Positions 23,801 through 37,619 of a stretch of DNA of 64,000 nucleotides are shown piece by piece; within the stretch, counting starts at the first letter, position 1; the number at the start of each line of letters is the position of its first letter. The stretch is from Auanema rhodensis (lineage: Eukaryota > Nematoda > Chromadorea > Rhabditida > Rhabditidae). Under the pieces are notes generated by a model. That model saw only the letters and a program-made list of their open reading frames with translations, had not been told where the DNA came from and did not search any database. The stretch is from assembly GCA_964057225.1 (NCBI GenBank), contig OZ059900.1, positions 15,205,638 to 15,269,637 on the forward strand. The letters are read 5' to 3'. A program made the position numbers and the translations under genes.

Positions 23801-26339
23801 CAAAAACACAGTATTTCCCATGAGAAATATTTTATTATGCTGGAAAACCAGTTTTTGGAAATTTCGCTGTAAACAAGGTTTTGACTTACGATTTCATGTG
23901 TTCAAACTCATGCAATGTCAATGAAACCTAGCTCAAAATTGTTCGTACAACGTCTAGTTCCACTTTCACGACAAAAAAACAGGGGTTAGAAAATTAATGA
24001 AATTAGCATATTCTGAGGGCACGCCCCTTATGGCTAATATTGATTAAATCGATTTTTGTTCATATGAGTCGACAAATGCAACGAATTTCATCGTGTTACG
24101 TACTAAAATGAAGCATTTTATATGCTGAACACTAGAAAAATACAAAAACACAGTATTTCTCATGAGAAATATTTTATTATGCTGGAAAACCAGTTTTTGG
24201 AAATTTCGCTGTAAACAAGGTTTTGACTTACGATTTCATGTGTTCAAACTCATGCAATGTCAATGAAACCTAGCTCAAAATTGTTTGTACAACGTCTGTT
24301 TCCACTTTCACGACAAAAAAACAGGGGTTAGAAAATTAAGGAAATTAGCATATTCTGAGGGCACGCCCCTTATGGCTAATATTGATTAAATCGATTTTTG
24401 TTCATATGAGTCGTCAAATGCAACGAATTTCAGCGTGTTAAATACTAAAATGAAACATTTTACATGCTGAACAGTAGAAAAATACAAAAACACAGTATTT
24501 CCCATGAGAAATATTTTATTATGCTGGAAAACCAGTTTTTGGAAATTTCGCTGTAAACAAGGTTTTGACTTACGATTTCATGTGTTCAAACTCATGCAAT
24601 GTCAATGAAACCTAGCTCAAAATTGTTCCTTCAACGTCTAGTTCCACTTTCACGACAAAAAAACGGGGGTTAGAAAATTAATGAAATCAGCATATTCTGA
24701 GGGCACGCCCCTTATGGCTAATATTGATTAAATCGATTTTTGTTCATATGAGTCGTCAAATGCAACGAATTTCATCGTGTTACATACTAAAATGAAGCAT
24801 TTTACATGCTGAACACTAGAAAAATACAAAAACACAGTATTTCTCATGAGAAATATTTTATTATGCTGGAAAACCAGTTTTTGGAAATTTCGCTGTAAAC
24901 AAGGTTTTGACTTACGATTTCATGTGTTCAAACTCATGCAATGTCAATGAAACCTAGCTCAAAATTGTTTGTACAACGTCTAGTTCCACTTTCACGACAA
25001 AAAAACAGGGGTTAGAAAATTAAGGAAATTAGCATATTCTGAGGGCACGCCCCTTATGGCTAATATTGATTAAATCGATTTTTGTTCATATGAGTAGTCA
25101 AATGCAACGAATTTCAGCGTGTTACATACTGAAATGAAGCATTTTACATGCTGAACACTAGAAAAATACAAAAACACAGTATTTCCCATGAGAAATATTT
25201 TATTATGCTGGAAAACCAGTTTTTGGAATTTTCGCTGTAAACAAGGTTTTGACTTACGATTTCATGTGTTCAAACTCATGCAATGTCAATGAAACCTAGC
25301 TCAAAATTGTTCGTACAACGTCTAGTTCCACTTTCACGACAAAAAAACAGGGGTTAGAAAATTAAGGAAATTAGCATATTCTGAGGGCACGCCCCTTATG
25401 GCTAATATTGATTAAATCGATTTTTGTTCATATGAGTCGTCAAATGCAACGAATTTCAGCGTGTTACATACTAAAATGAAGCATTTTACATGCTGAACAC
25501 TAGAAAAATACAAAAACACAGTATTTCCCATGAGAAATATTTTATTATGCTGGAAAACCAGTTTTTGGAAATTTCGCTGTAAACAAGGTTTTGACATACG
25601 ATTTCATGTGTTCAAACTCATGCAATGTCAATGAAACCTAGCTCAAAATTGTTCGTACAACGTCTGGTTCCACTTTCACGACAAAAAAACAGGGGTTAGA
25701 AAATTTAGGAAATTAGCATATTCTGAGGGCACGCCCCTTATGGCTAATATTGATTAAATCGATTTTTGTTCATATGAGTCGTCAAATGCAACGAATTTCA
25801 GCGTGTTACATACTAAAATGAAGTATTTTACATGCTGAACACTAGAAAAATACAAAAACACAGTATTTCCCATGAGAAATATTTTATTATGCTGGAAAAC
25901 CAGTTTTTGGAATTTTCGCTGTAAACAAGGTTTTGACTTACGATTTCATGTGTTCAAACTCATGCAATGTCAATGAAACCTAGCTCAAAATTGTTCGTAC
26001 AACGTCTAGTTCCACTTTCACGACAAAAAAACAGGGGTTAGAAAATTAAGGAAATTAGCATATTCTGAGGGCACGCCCCTTATGGCTAATATTGATTAAA
26101 TCGATTTTTGTTCATATGAGTCGTCAAATGCAACGAATTTCAGCGTGTTACATACTAAAATGAAGCATTTTACATGCTGAACACTAGGAAAATACAAAAA
26201 CACAGTATTTCCCATGAGAAATATTTTATTATGCTGGAAAACCAGTTTTTGGAATTTTCGCTGTAAACAAGGTTTTGACTTACGATTTCATGTGTTCAAA
26301 CTCATGCAATGTCAATGAAACCTAGCTCAAAATTGTTCG
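20526..26339. repeat. 17-monomer tandem duplication, copy 2 (5814 bp)
   Basis: This is the second copy of the block at 14712-20525, with matching marks at every rare site compared. The right limit is in M78: after a shared TTCGTAC start it has CAGGGG (A at 26375) where M61 has CCGGGG (C at 20561). Because the copies show no visible divergence across 17 monomers, the event is young compared with the differences among monomer types. An assembly duplication cannot be excluded from the sequence alone. Confidence 0.92.
24281..26332. repeat. Six-monomer divergent block M72-M77, copy 2 of 3
   Basis: It repeats M55-M60 at offset 5814 within the second copy of the 17-monomer duplication. The rare markers TTAAATAC/ACAGTAG, TTCCTTCAAC/CGGGGG, ACTGAAATG, GACATACG, GTCTGGTT/TTTAGG and ACTAGGAAA all recur in order. 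Confidence 0.9.
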
Positions 26340-28725
26340 TACAACGTCTAGTTCCACTTTCACGACAAAAAAACAGGGGTTAGAAAATTAAGGAAATTAG
26401 CATATTCTGAGGGCACGCCCTTTATGGCTAATATTGATTAAATCGATTTTTGTTCATATGAGTCGTCAAATGCAACGAATTTCAGCGTGTTACATACTAA
26501 AATGAAGCATTTTACATGCTGAACACTATAAAAATACAAAAACACAGTATTTCCCATGAGAAATATTTTATTATGCTGGAAAACCAGTTTTTGGAAATTT
26601 CGCTGTAAACAAGGTTTTGACTTACGATTTCATGTGTTCAAACTCATGCAATGTCAATGAAACCTAGCTCAAAATTGTTTGTACAACGTCTAGTTCCACT
26701 TTCACGACAAAAAAACAGGGGTTAGAAAATTAAGGAAATTAGCATATTCTGAGGGCACGCCCCTTATGGCTAATATTGATTAAATCGATTTTTGTTCATA
26801 TGAGTCGTCAAATGCAACGAATTTCAGCGTGTTACATACTAAAATGAAGCATTTCACATGCTGAACACTAGAAAAATACAAAAACACAGTATTTCCCATG
26901 AGAAATATTTTATTATGCTGGAAAACCAGTTTTTGGAAATTTCGCTGTAAACAAGTTTTTGACTTACGATTTCATGTGTTCAAACTCATGCAATGTCAAT
27001 GAAACCTAGCTCAAAATTGTTCCTACAACGTCTAGTTCCACTTTCACGACAAAAAAACAGGGGTTAGAAAATTAAGGAAATTAGCATATTCTGAGGGCAC
27101 GCCCCTTATGGCTAATATTGATTAAATCGATTTTTGTTCATATGAGTCGTCAAATGCAACGAATTTCAGCGTGTTACATACTAAAATGAAGCATTTTACA
27201 TGCTGAACACTAGAAAAATACAAAAACACAGTATTTCTCATGAGAAATATTTTATTATGCTGGAAAACCAGTTTTTGGAAATTTCGCTGTAAACAAGGTT
27301 TTGACTTACGATTTCATGTGTTCAAACTCATGCAATGTCAATGAAACCTAGCTCAAAATTGTTTGTACAACGTCTAGTTCCACTTTCACGACAAAAAAAC
27401 AGGGGTTAGAAAATTAAGGAAATTAGCATATTCTGAGGGCACGCCCCTTATGGCTAATATTGATTAAATCGATTTTTGTTCATATGAGTAGTCAAATGCA
27501 ACGAATTTCAGCGTGTTACATACTGAAATGAAGCATTTTACATGCTGAACACTAGAAAAATACAAAAACACAGTATTTCCCATGAGAAATATTTTATTAT
27601 GCTGGAAAACCAGTTTTTGGAATTTTCGCTGTAAACAAGGTTTTGACTTACGATTTCATGTGTTCAAACTCATGCAATGTCAATGAAACCTAGCTCAAAA
27701 TTGTTTGTACAACGTCTAGTTCCACTTTCACGACAAAAAAACAGGGGTTAGAAAATTAAGGAAATTAGCATATTCTGAGGGCACGCCCCTTATGGCTAAT
27801 ATTGATTAAATCGATTTTTGTTCATATGAGTCGTCAAATGCAACGAATTTCAGCGTGTTACATACTAAAATGAAGCATTTTACATGCTGAACACTAGAAA
27901 AATACAAAAACACAGTATTTCCCATGAGAAATATTTTATTATGCTGGAAAACCAGTTTTTGGAAATTTCGCTGTAAACAAGGTTTTGACATACGATTTCA
28001 TGTGTTCAAACTCATGCAATGTCAATGAAACCTAGCTCAAAATTGTTCGTACAACGTCTGGTTCCACTTTCACGACAAAAAAACAGGGGTTAGAAAATTT
28101 AGGAAATTAGCATATTCTGAGGGCACGCCCCTTATGGCTAATATTGATTAAATCGATTTTTGTTCATATGAGTCGTCAAATGCAACGAATTTCAGCGTGT
28201 TACATACTAAAATGAAGTATTTTACATGCTGAACACTAGAAAAATACAAAAACACAGTATTTCCCATGAGAAATATTTTATTATGCTGGAAAACCAGTTT
28301 TTGGAATTTTCGCTGTAAACAAGGTTTTGACTTACGATTTCATGTGTTCAAACTCATGCAATGTCAATGAAACCTAGCTCAAAATTGTTCGTACAACGTC
28401 TAAATCACTTTCACGACAAAAAAACAGGGGTTAGAAAATTAAGGAAATTAGCATATTCTGAGGGCACGCCCCTTATGGCTAATATTGATTAAATCGATTT
28501 TTGTTCATATGAGTCGTCAAATGCAACGAATTTCAGCGTGTTACATACTAAAATGAAGCATTTTACATGCTGAACACTAGAAAAATACAAAAACACAGTA
28601 TTTCCCATGAGAAATATTTTATTATGCTGGAAAACCAGTTTTTGGAATTTTCGCTGTAAACAAGGTTTTGACTTACGATTTCATGTGTTCAAACTCATGC
28701 AATGTCAATGAAACCTAGCTCAAAA
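26333..28725. repeat. Mosaic patch M78-M84
   Basis: Seven monomers mix markers from several groups. M78 joins GCCCTTTATGG (as in M105 and M162) to ACTATAAA (as in the cassette units). M79 joins a TTTGTAC start and GCATTTC (as in M49) to ACAAGTTTTTGAC (as in M106). M80 resembles M149. M81-M84 are a shortened version of M57-M60, with ACTGAAATG in M81, GACATACG in M82 and GTCTGGTT/TTTAGG in M83. M84 has a private GTCTAAATCACTTTC at 28398-28412, a small rearrangement that is one base shorter than usual. The patch seems built by several crossovers (inference). Confidence 0.75.
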
Positions 28726-30435
28726 TTGTTCGTACAACGTCTAGTTCCACTTTCACGACAAAAAAACAGGGGTTAGAAAATTAAGGAAATTAGCATATTC
28801 TGAGGGCACGCCCTTTATGGCTAATATTGATTAAATCGATTTTTGTTCATATGAGTCGTCAAATGCAACGAATTTCAGCGTGTTACATACTAAAATGAAG
28901 CATTTTACATGCTGAACACTAGAAAAATACAAAAACACAGTATTTCCCATGAGAAATATTTTATTATGCTGGAAAACCAGTTTTTGGAAATTTCGCTGTA
29001 AACAAGTTTTTGACTTACGATTTCATGTGTTCAAACTCATGCAATGTCAATGAAACCTAGCTCAAAATTGTTCCTACAACGTCTAGTTCCACTTTCACGA
29101 CAAAAAAACAGGAGTTAGAAAATTAAGGAAATTAGCATATTCTGAGGGCACGCCTCTTATGGCTAATATTGATTAAATCGATTTTTGTTCATATGAGTCG
29201 TCAAATGCAACGAATTTCAGCGTGTTACATACTAAAATGAAGCATTTTACATGCTGAACACTATCAAAATACAAAAACACAGTATTTCCCATGAGAAATA
29301 TTTTATTATGCTGGAAAACCAGTTTTTGGAAATTTCGCTGTAAACAAGGTTTTGACTTACGATTTCATGTGTTCAAACTCATGCAATGTCAATGAAACCT
29401 AGCTCAAAATTGTTCCTACAACGTCTAGTTCCACTTTCACGACAAAAAACAGGGGTTAGAAAATTAAGGAAATTAGCATATTCTGAGGGCACGCCTCTTA
29501 TGGCTAATATTGATTAAATCGATTTTTGTTCATATGAGTCGTCAAATGCAACGAATTTCAGCGTGTTACATACTAAAATGAAGCATTTTACATGCTGAAC
29601 ACTATAAAAATACAAAAACACAGTATTTCCCATGAGAAATATTTTATTATGCTGGAAAACCAGTTTTTGGAAATTTCGCTGTAAACAAGGTTTTGACTTA
29701 CGATTTCATGTGTTCAAACTCATGCAATGTCAATGAAACCTAGCTCAAAATTGTTCCTACAACGTCTAGTTCCACTTTCACGACAAAAAAAACAGGGGTT
29801 AGAAAATTAAGGAAATTAGCATATTCTGAGGGCACGCCCCTTATGGCTAATATTGATTAAATCGATTTTTGTTCATATGAGTCGTCAAATGCAACGAACT
29901 TCAGCGTGTTACATACTAAAATGAAGCATTTTACATGCTGAACACTAGAAAAATACAAAAACACAGTATTTCCCATGAGAAATATTTTATTATGCTGGAA
30001 AACCAGTTTTTGGAAATTTCGCTGTAAACAAGGTTTTGACTTACGATTTCATGTGTTCAAACTCATGCAATGTCAATGAAACCTAGCTCAAAATTGTTCC
30101 TACAACGTCTAGTTCCACTTTCACGACAACAAAACAGGGGTTAGAAAATTAAGGAAATTAGCATATTCTGAGGGCACGCCCCTTATGGCTAATATTGATT
30201 AAATCGATTTTTGTTCATATGAGTCGTCAAATGCAACGAATTTCAGCGTGTTACATACTAAAATGAAGTATTTTACATGCTGAACACTAGAAAAATACAA
30301 AAACACAGTATTTCTCATGAGAAATATTTTATTATGCTGGAAAACCAGTTTTTGGAAATTTCGCTGTAAACAAGGTTTTGACTTACGATTTCATGTGTTC
30401 AAACTCATGCAATGTCAATGAAACCTAGCTCAAAA
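28726..30435. repeat. Five-monomer cassette, copy 1 (M85-M89), chimeric first unit
   Basis: This 1710-bp group has the cassette order: a unit with ACAAGTTTTTGAC, two units with GCCTCTTATGG and ACTAT (the second with an A6 run), one with an A8 run and CGAACTT, and one with ACAACAAAAC. The A6 and A8 units cancel, keeping the total at 5 x 342. M85 is chimeric: it starts TTCGTAC with GCCCTTTATGG and GCATTTT like M105, but ends like M106. M86 carries CAGGAGTT and a private ACTATCAAAA. Confidence 0.88.
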
Positions 30436-30777
30436 TTGTTTGTACAACGTCTAGTTCCACTTTCACGACAAAAAAACAGGGGTTAGAAAATTAAGGAAAT
30501 TAGCATATTCTGAGGGCACGCCCCTTATGGCTAATATTGATTAAATCGATTTTTGTTCATATGAGTCGTCAAATGCAACGAATTTCAGCGTGTTACATAC
30601 TAAAATGAAGCATTTTACATGCTGAACACTAGAAAAATACAAAAACACAGTATTTCCCATGAGAAATATTTTATTATGCTGGAAAACCAGGTTTTGGAAA
30701 TTTCGCTGTAAACAAGGTTTTGACTTACGATTTCATGTGTTCAAACTCATGCAATGTCAATGAAACCTAGCTCAAAA
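30436..30777. repeat. Single spacer monomer M90 between two cassettes
   Basis: M90 starts TTTGTAC with GTCGT and ends with CCAGGTTTTGG. That ending is otherwise seen only in M105, M162 and M167, each placed just before a cassette. It looks like a join between a unit of the M111 kind and a unit of the M105 kind, which gives cassette copies 1 and 2 their 2052-bp (six-monomer) spacing. Confidence 0.7.
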
Positions 30778-32487
30778 TTGTTCGTACAACGTCTAGTTCC
30801 ACTTTCACGACAAAAAAACAGGGGTTAGAAAATTTAGGAAATTAGCATATTCTGAGGGCACGCCCCTTATGGCTAATATTGATTAAATCGATTTTTGTTC
30901 ATATGAGTCGTCAAATGCAACGAATTTCAGCGTGTTACATACTAAAATGAAGCATTTCACATGCTGAACACTAGAAAAATACAAAAACACAGTATTTCCC
31001 ATGAGAAATATTTTATTATGCTGGAAAACCAGTTTTTGGAAATTTCGCTGTAAACAAGTTTTTGACTTACGATTTCATGTGTTCAAACTCATGCAATGTC
31101 AATGAAACCTAGCTCAAAATTGTTCCTACAACGTCTAGTTCCACTTTCACGACAAAAAAACAGGAGTTAGAAAATTAAGGAAATTAGCATATTCTGAGGG
31201 CACGCCTCTTATGGCTAATATTGATTAAATCGATTTTTGTTCATATGAGTCGTCAAATGCAACGAATTTCAGCGTGTTACATACTAAAATGAAGCATTTT
31301 ACATGCTGAACACTATAAAAATACAAAAACACAGTATTTCCCATGAGAAATATTTTATTATGCTGGAAAACCAGTTTTTGGAAATTTCGCTGTAAACAAG
31401 GTTTTGACTTACGATTTCATGTGTTCAAACTCATGCAATGTCAATGAAACCTAGCTCAAAATTGTTCCTACAACGTCTAGTTCCACTTTCACGACAAAAA
31501 ACAGGGGTTAGAAAATTAAGGAAATTAGCATATTCTGAGGGCACGCCTCTTATGGCTAATATTGATTAAATCGATTTTTGTTCATATGAGTCGTCAAATG
31601 CAACGAATTTCAGCGTGTTACATACTAAAATGAAGCATTTTACATGCTGAACACTATAAAAATACAAAAACACAGTATTTCCCATGAGAAATATTTTATT
31701 ATGCTGGAAAACCAGTTTTTGGAAATTTCGCTGTAAACAAGGTTTTGACTTACGATTTCATGTGTTCAAACTCATGCAATGTCAATGAAACCTAGCTCAA
31801 AATTGTTCCTACAACGTCTAGTTCCACTTTCACGACAAAAAAAACAGGGGTTAGAAAATTAAGGAAATTAGCATATTCTGAGGGCACGCCCCTTATGGCT
31901 AATATTGATTAAATCGATTTTTGTTCATATGAGTCGTCAAATGCAACGAACTTCAGCGTGTTACATACTAAAATGAAACATTTTACATGCTGAACACTAG
32001 AAAAATACAAAAACACAGTATTTCCCATGAGAAATATTTTATTATGCTGGAAAACCAGTTTTTGGAAATTTCGCTGTAAACAAGGTTTTGACTTACGATT
32101 TCATGTGTTCAAACTCATGCAATGTCAATGAAACCTAGCTCAAAATTGTTCCTACAACGTCTAGTTCCACTTTCACGACAACAAAACAGGGGTTAGAAAA
32201 TTAAGGAAATTAGCATATTCTGAGGGCACGCCCCTTATGGCTAATATTGATTAAATCGATTTTTGTTCATATGAGTCGTCAAATGCAACGAATTTCAGCG
32301 TGTTACATACTAAAATGAAGCATTTCACATGCTGAACACTAGAAAAATACAAAAACACAGTATTTCTCATGAGAAATATTTTATTATGCTGGAAAACCAG
32401 TTTTTGGAAATTTCGCTGTAAACAAGGTTTTGACTTACGATTTCATGTGTTCAAACTCATGCAATGTCAATGAAACCTAGCTCAAAA
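30778..32487. repeat. Five-monomer cassette, copy 2 (M91-M95)
   Basis: This is a full 1710-bp cassette. M91 has TTCGTAC, TTTAGG, GCATTTC and ACAAGTTTTTGAC. M92 has CAGGAGTT, GCCTCTTATGG and ACTATAAA. M93 has A6, GCCTCTTATGG and ACTATAAA. M94 has A8 and CGAACTT, with a private AAACATTTT. M95 has ACAACAAAAC, with GCATTTC. CAGGAGTT in M92 is 2052 bp after the same mark in M86 and 5132 bp before that in M107. Confidence 0.9.
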
Positions 32488-34541
32488 TTGTTTGTACAAC
32501 GTCTAGTTCCACTTTCACGACAAAAAAACAGGGGTTACAAAAAATTAAGGAAATTAGCATATTCTGAGGGCACGCCCCTTATGGCTAATATTGATTAAAT
32601 CGATTTTTGTTCATATGAGTAGTCAAATGCAACGAATTTCAGCGTGTTACATACTAAAATGAAGCATTTTACATGCTGAACACTAGAAAAATACAAAAAC
32701 ACAGTATTTCCCATGAGAAATATTTTATTATGCTGGAAAACCAGTTTTTGGAAATTTCGCTGTAAACAAGGTTTTGACTTACGATTTCATGTGTTCAAAC
32801 TCATGCAATGTCAATGAAACCTAGCTCAAAATTGTTCCTACAACGTCTAATTCCACTTTCACGACAAAAAAACCGGGGTTAGAAAATTAAGGAAATTAGC
32901 ATATTCTGAGGGCACGCCCCTTATGGCTAATATTGATTAAATCGATTTTTGTTCATATGAGTCGTCAAATGCAACGAATTTCAGCGTGTTACATACTAAA
33001 ATGAAGCATTTCACATGCTGAACACTAGAAAAATACAAAAACACAGTATTTCCCATGAGAAATATTTTATTATGCTGGAAAACCAGTTTTTGGAAATTTC
33101 GCTGTAAACAAGGTTTTGACTTACGATTTCATGTGTTCAAACTCATGCAATGTCAATGAAACCTAGCTCAAAATTGTTCCTACAACGTCTAGTTCCACTT
33201 TCACGACAAAAAAACAGGGGTTAGAAAATTAAGGAAATTAGCATATTCTGAGGGCACGCCCCTTATGGCTAATATTGATTAAATCGATTTTTGTTCATAT
33301 GAGTCGTCAAATGCAACGAATTTCAGCGTGTTACATACTAAAATGAAGCATTTTACATGCTGAACACTAGAAAAATACAAAAACACAGTATTTCCCATGA
33401 GAAATATTTTATTATGCTGGAAAACCAGTTTTTGGAAATTTCGCTGTAAACAAGGTTTTGACTTACGATTTCATGTGTTCAAACTCATGCAATGTCAATG
33501 AAACCTAGCTCAAAATTGTTCCTACAACGTCTAGTTCCACTTTCACGACAAAAAAACAGGGGTTAGAAAATTAATGAAATTAGCATATTCTGAGGGCACG
33601 CCCCTTATGGCTAATATTGATTAAATCGATTTTTGTTCATATGAGTCGTCAAATGCAACGAATTTCATCGTGTTACATACTAAAATGAAGCATTTTACAT
33701 GCTGAACACTAGAAAAATACAAAAACACAGTATTTCTCATGAGAAATATTTTATTATGCTGGAAAACCAGTTTTTGGAAATTTCGCTGTAAACAAGGTTT
33801 TGACTTACGATTTCATGTGTTCAAACTCATGCAATGTCAATGAAACCTAGCTCAAAATTGTTTGTACAACGTCTAGTTCCACTTTCACGACAAAAAAACA
33901 GGGGTTAGAAAATTAAGGAAATTAGCATATTCTGAGGGCACGCCCCTTATGGCTAATATTGATTAAATCGATTTTTGTTCATATGAGTAGTCAAATGCAA
34001 CGAATTTCAGCGTGTTACATACTGAAATGAAGCATTTTACATGCTGAACACTAGAAAAATACAAAAACACAGTATTTCCCATGAGAAATATTTTATTATG
34101 CTGGAAAACCAGTTTTTGGAATTTTCGCTGTAAACAAGGTTTTGACTTACGATTTCATGTGTTCAAACTCATGCAATGTCAATGAAACCTAGCTCAAAAT
34201 TGTTCCTACAACGTCTAGTTCCACTTTCACGACAAAAAAACAGGGGTTAGAAAATTAATGAAATTAGCATATTCTGAGGGCACGCCCCTTATGGCTAATA
34301 TTGATTAAATCGATTTTTGTTCATATGAGTCGTCAAATGCAACGAATTTCATCGTGTTACATACTAAAATGAAGCATTTTACATGCTGAACACTAGAAAA
34401 ATACAAAAACACAGTATTTCTCATGAGAAATATTTTATTATGCTGGAAAACCAGTTTTTGGAAATTTCGCTGTAAACAAGGTTTTGACTTACGATTTCAT
34501 GTGTTCAAACTCATGCAATGTCAATGAAACCTAGCTCAAAA
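32488..34541. repeat. C/A-type insert M96-M101 inside zone 3
   Basis: Six units of the zone 1 kind interrupt the TTCGTAC-rich region. M96 has a private GGTTACAAAAAATTAAGG at 32534-32551, two bases longer than usual, and is the only unit with a 2-bp gain. M97 is AATT/CCGG, and M99 and M101 have TAATG/CATCG/TTTCTCATG. M100 has ACTGAAATG with GGAATTTTCG. The M97-M99 order resembles M4-M6 and M112-M114. Confidence 0.75.
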
Positions 34542-34883
34542 TTGTTTGTACAACGTCTAGTTCCACTTTCACGACAAAAAAACAGGGGTTAGAAAATTAA
34601 GGAAATTAGCATATTCTGAGGGCACGCCCCTTATGGCTAATATTGATTAAATCGATTTTTGTTCATATGAGTAGTCAAATGCAACGAATTTCAGCGTGTT
34701 ACATACTGAAATGAAGCATTTTACATGCTGAACACTAGAAAAATACAAAAACACAGTATTTCCCATGAGAAATATTTTATTATGCTGGAAAACCAGTTTT
34801 TGGAAATTTCGCTGTAAACAAGGTTTTGACATACGATTTCATGTGTTCAAACTCATGCAATGTCAATGAAACCTAGCTCAAAA
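34542..34883. repeat. Chimeric monomer M102 (M57-type start, M58-type end)
   Basis: The 5' part has TTTGTAC, GTAGT and ACTGAAATG, as in M57, M81 and M100. The 3' part has GGAAATTTCG and GACATACG, as in M58, M75, M82 and M159. The switch lies between about 34709 and 34806. Relative to M57-M58 one monomer length is missing, as expected from an unequal crossover. The next units M103-M105 continue the M59, M60, M78-like order. Confidence 0.85.
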
Positions 34884-35909
34884 TTGTTCGTACAACGTCT
34901 GGTTCCACTTTCACGACAAAAAAACAGGGGTTAGAAAATTTAGGAAATTAGCATATTCTGAGGGCACGCCCCTTATGGCTAATATTGATTAAATCGATTT
35001 TTGTTCATATGAGTCGTCAAATGCAACGAATTTCAGCGTGTTACATACTAAAATGAAGTATTTTACATGCTGAACACTAGAAAAATACAAAAACACAGTA
35101 TTTCCCATGAGAAATATTTTATTATGCTGGAAAACCAGTTTTTGGAATTTTCGCTGTAAACAAGGTTTTGACTTACGATTTCATGTGTTCAAACTCATGC
35201 AATGTCAATGAAACCTAGCTCAAAATTGTTCGTACAACGTCTAGTTCCACTTTCACGACAAAAAAACAGGGGTTAGAAAATTAAGGAAATTAGCATATTC
35301 TGAGGGCACGCCCCTTATGGCTAATATTGATTAAATCGATTTTTGTTCATATGAGTCGTCAAATGCAACGAATTTCAGCGTGTTACATACTAAAATGAAG
35401 CATTTTACATGCTGAACACTAGAAAAATACAAAAACACAGTATTTCCCATGAGAAATATTTTATTATGCTGGAAAACCAGTTTTTGGAATTTTCGCTGTA
35501 AACAAGGTTTTGACTTACGATTTCATGTGTTCAAACTCATGCAATGTCAATGAAACCTAGCTCAAAATTGTTCGTACAACGTCTAGTTCCACTTTCACGA
35601 CAAAAAAACAGGGGTTAGAAAATTAAGGAAATTAGCATATTCTGAGGGCACGCCCTTTATGGCTAATATTGATTAAATCGATTTTTGTTCATATGAGTCG
35701 TCAAATGCAACGAATTTCAGCGTGTTACATACTAAAATGAAGCATTTTACATGCTGAACACTAGAAAAATACAAAAACACAGTATTTCCCATGAGAAATA
35801 TTTTATTATGCTGGAAAACCAGGTTTTGGAAATTTCGCTGTAAACAAGGTTTTGACTTACGATTTCATGTGTTCAAACTCATGCAATGTCAATGAAACCT
35901 AGCTCAAAA

Positions 35910-37619
35910 TTGTTCGTACAACGTCTAGTTCCACTTTCACGACAAAAAAACAGGGGTTAGAAAATTTAGGAAATTAGCATATTCTGAGGGCACGCCCCTT
36001 ATGGCTAATATTGATTAAATCGATTTTTGTTCATATGAGTCGTCAAATGCAACGAATTTCAGCGTGTTACATACTAAAATGAAGCATTTCACATGCTGAA
36101 CACTAGAAAAATACAAAAACACAGTATTTCCCATGAGAAATATTTTATTATGCTGGAAAACCAGTTTTTGGAAATTTCGCTGTAAACAAGTTTTTGACTT
36201 ACGATTTCATGTGTTCAAACTCATGCAATGTCAATGAAACCTAGCTCAAAATTGTTCCTACAACGTCTAGTTCCACTTTCACGACAAAAAAACAGGAGTT
36301 AGAAAATTAAGGAAATTAGCATATTCTGAGGGCACGCCTCTTATGGCTAATATTGATTAAATCGATTTTTGTTCATATGAGTCGTCAAATGCAACGAATT
36401 TCAGCGTGTTACATACTAAAATGAAGCATTTTACATGCTGAACACTATAAAAATACAAAAACACAGTATTTCCCATGAGAAATATTTTATTATGCTGGAA
36501 AACCAGTTTTTGGAAATTTCGCTGTAAACAAGGTTTTGACTTACGATTTCATGTGTTCAAACTCATGCAATGTCAATGAAACCTAGCTCAAAATTGTTCC
36601 TACAACGTCTAGTTCCACTTTCACGACAAAAAACAGGGGTTAGAAAATTAAGGAAATTAGCATATTCTGAGGGCACGCCTCTTATGGCTAATATTGATTA
36701 AATCGATTTTTGTTCATATGAGTCGTCAAATGCAACGAATTTCAGCGTGTTACATACTAAAATGAAGCATTTTACATGCTGAACACTATAAAAATACAAA
36801 AACACAGTATTTCCCATGAGAAATATTTTATTATGCTGGAAAACCAGTTTTTGGAAATTTCGCTGTAAACAAGGTTTTGACTTACGATTTCATGTGTTCA
36901 AACTCATGCAATGTCAATGAAACCTAGCTCAAAATTGTTCCTACAACGTCTAGTTCCACTTTCACGACAAAAAAAACAGGGGTTAGAAAATTAAGGAAAT
37001 TAGCATATTCTGAGGGCACGCCCCTTATGGCTAATATTGATTAAATCGATTTTTGTTCATATGAGTCGTCAAATGCAACGAACTTCAGCGTGTTACATAC
37101 TAAAATGAAGCATTTTACATGCTGAACACTAGAAAAATACAAAAACACAGTATTTCCCATGAGAAATATTTTATTATGCTGGAAAACCAGTTTTTGGAAA
37201 TTTCGCTGTAAACAAGGTTTTGACTTACGATTTCATGTGTTCAAACTCATGCAATGTCAATGAAACCTAGCTCAAAATTGTTCCTACAACGTCTAGTTCC
37301 ACTTTCACGACAACAAAACAGGGGTTAGAAAATTAAGGAAATTAGCATATTCTGAGGGCACGCCCCTTATGGCTAATATTGATTAAATCGATTTTTGTTC
37401 ATATGAGTCGTCAAATGCAACGAATTTCAGCGTGTTACATACTAAAATGAAGCATTTTACATGCTGAACACTAGAAAAATACAAAAACACAGTATTTCTC
37501 ATGAGAAATATTTTATTATGCTGGAAAACCAGTTTTTGGAAATTTCGCTGTAAACAAGGTTTTGACTTACGATTTCATGTGTTCAAACTCATGCAATGTC
37601 AATGAAACCTAGCTCAAAA
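35910..37619. repeat. Five-monomer cassette, copy 3 (M106-M110)
   Basis: The full 1710-bp cassette order is present: TTTAGG/GCATTTC/ACAAGTTTTTGAC (M106), CAGGAGTT/GCCTCTTATGG/ACTATAAA (M107), A6 (M108), A8/CGAACTT (M109) and ACAACAAAAC/TTTCTCATG (M110). It is preceded by M105, which has GCCCTTTATGG and CCAGGTTTTGG, exactly as copy 4 is preceded by M162. After it the array returns to zone 1-like units. Confidence 0.9.

Noticed and set aside
20526-26339. Interpretation of the 5814-bp repeat purely as an assembly error
   Set aside because: The join inside M61 is a proper in-register mosaic and similar joins occur elsewhere (M102, M167), so a biological duplication is more likely. It remains untested without reads.
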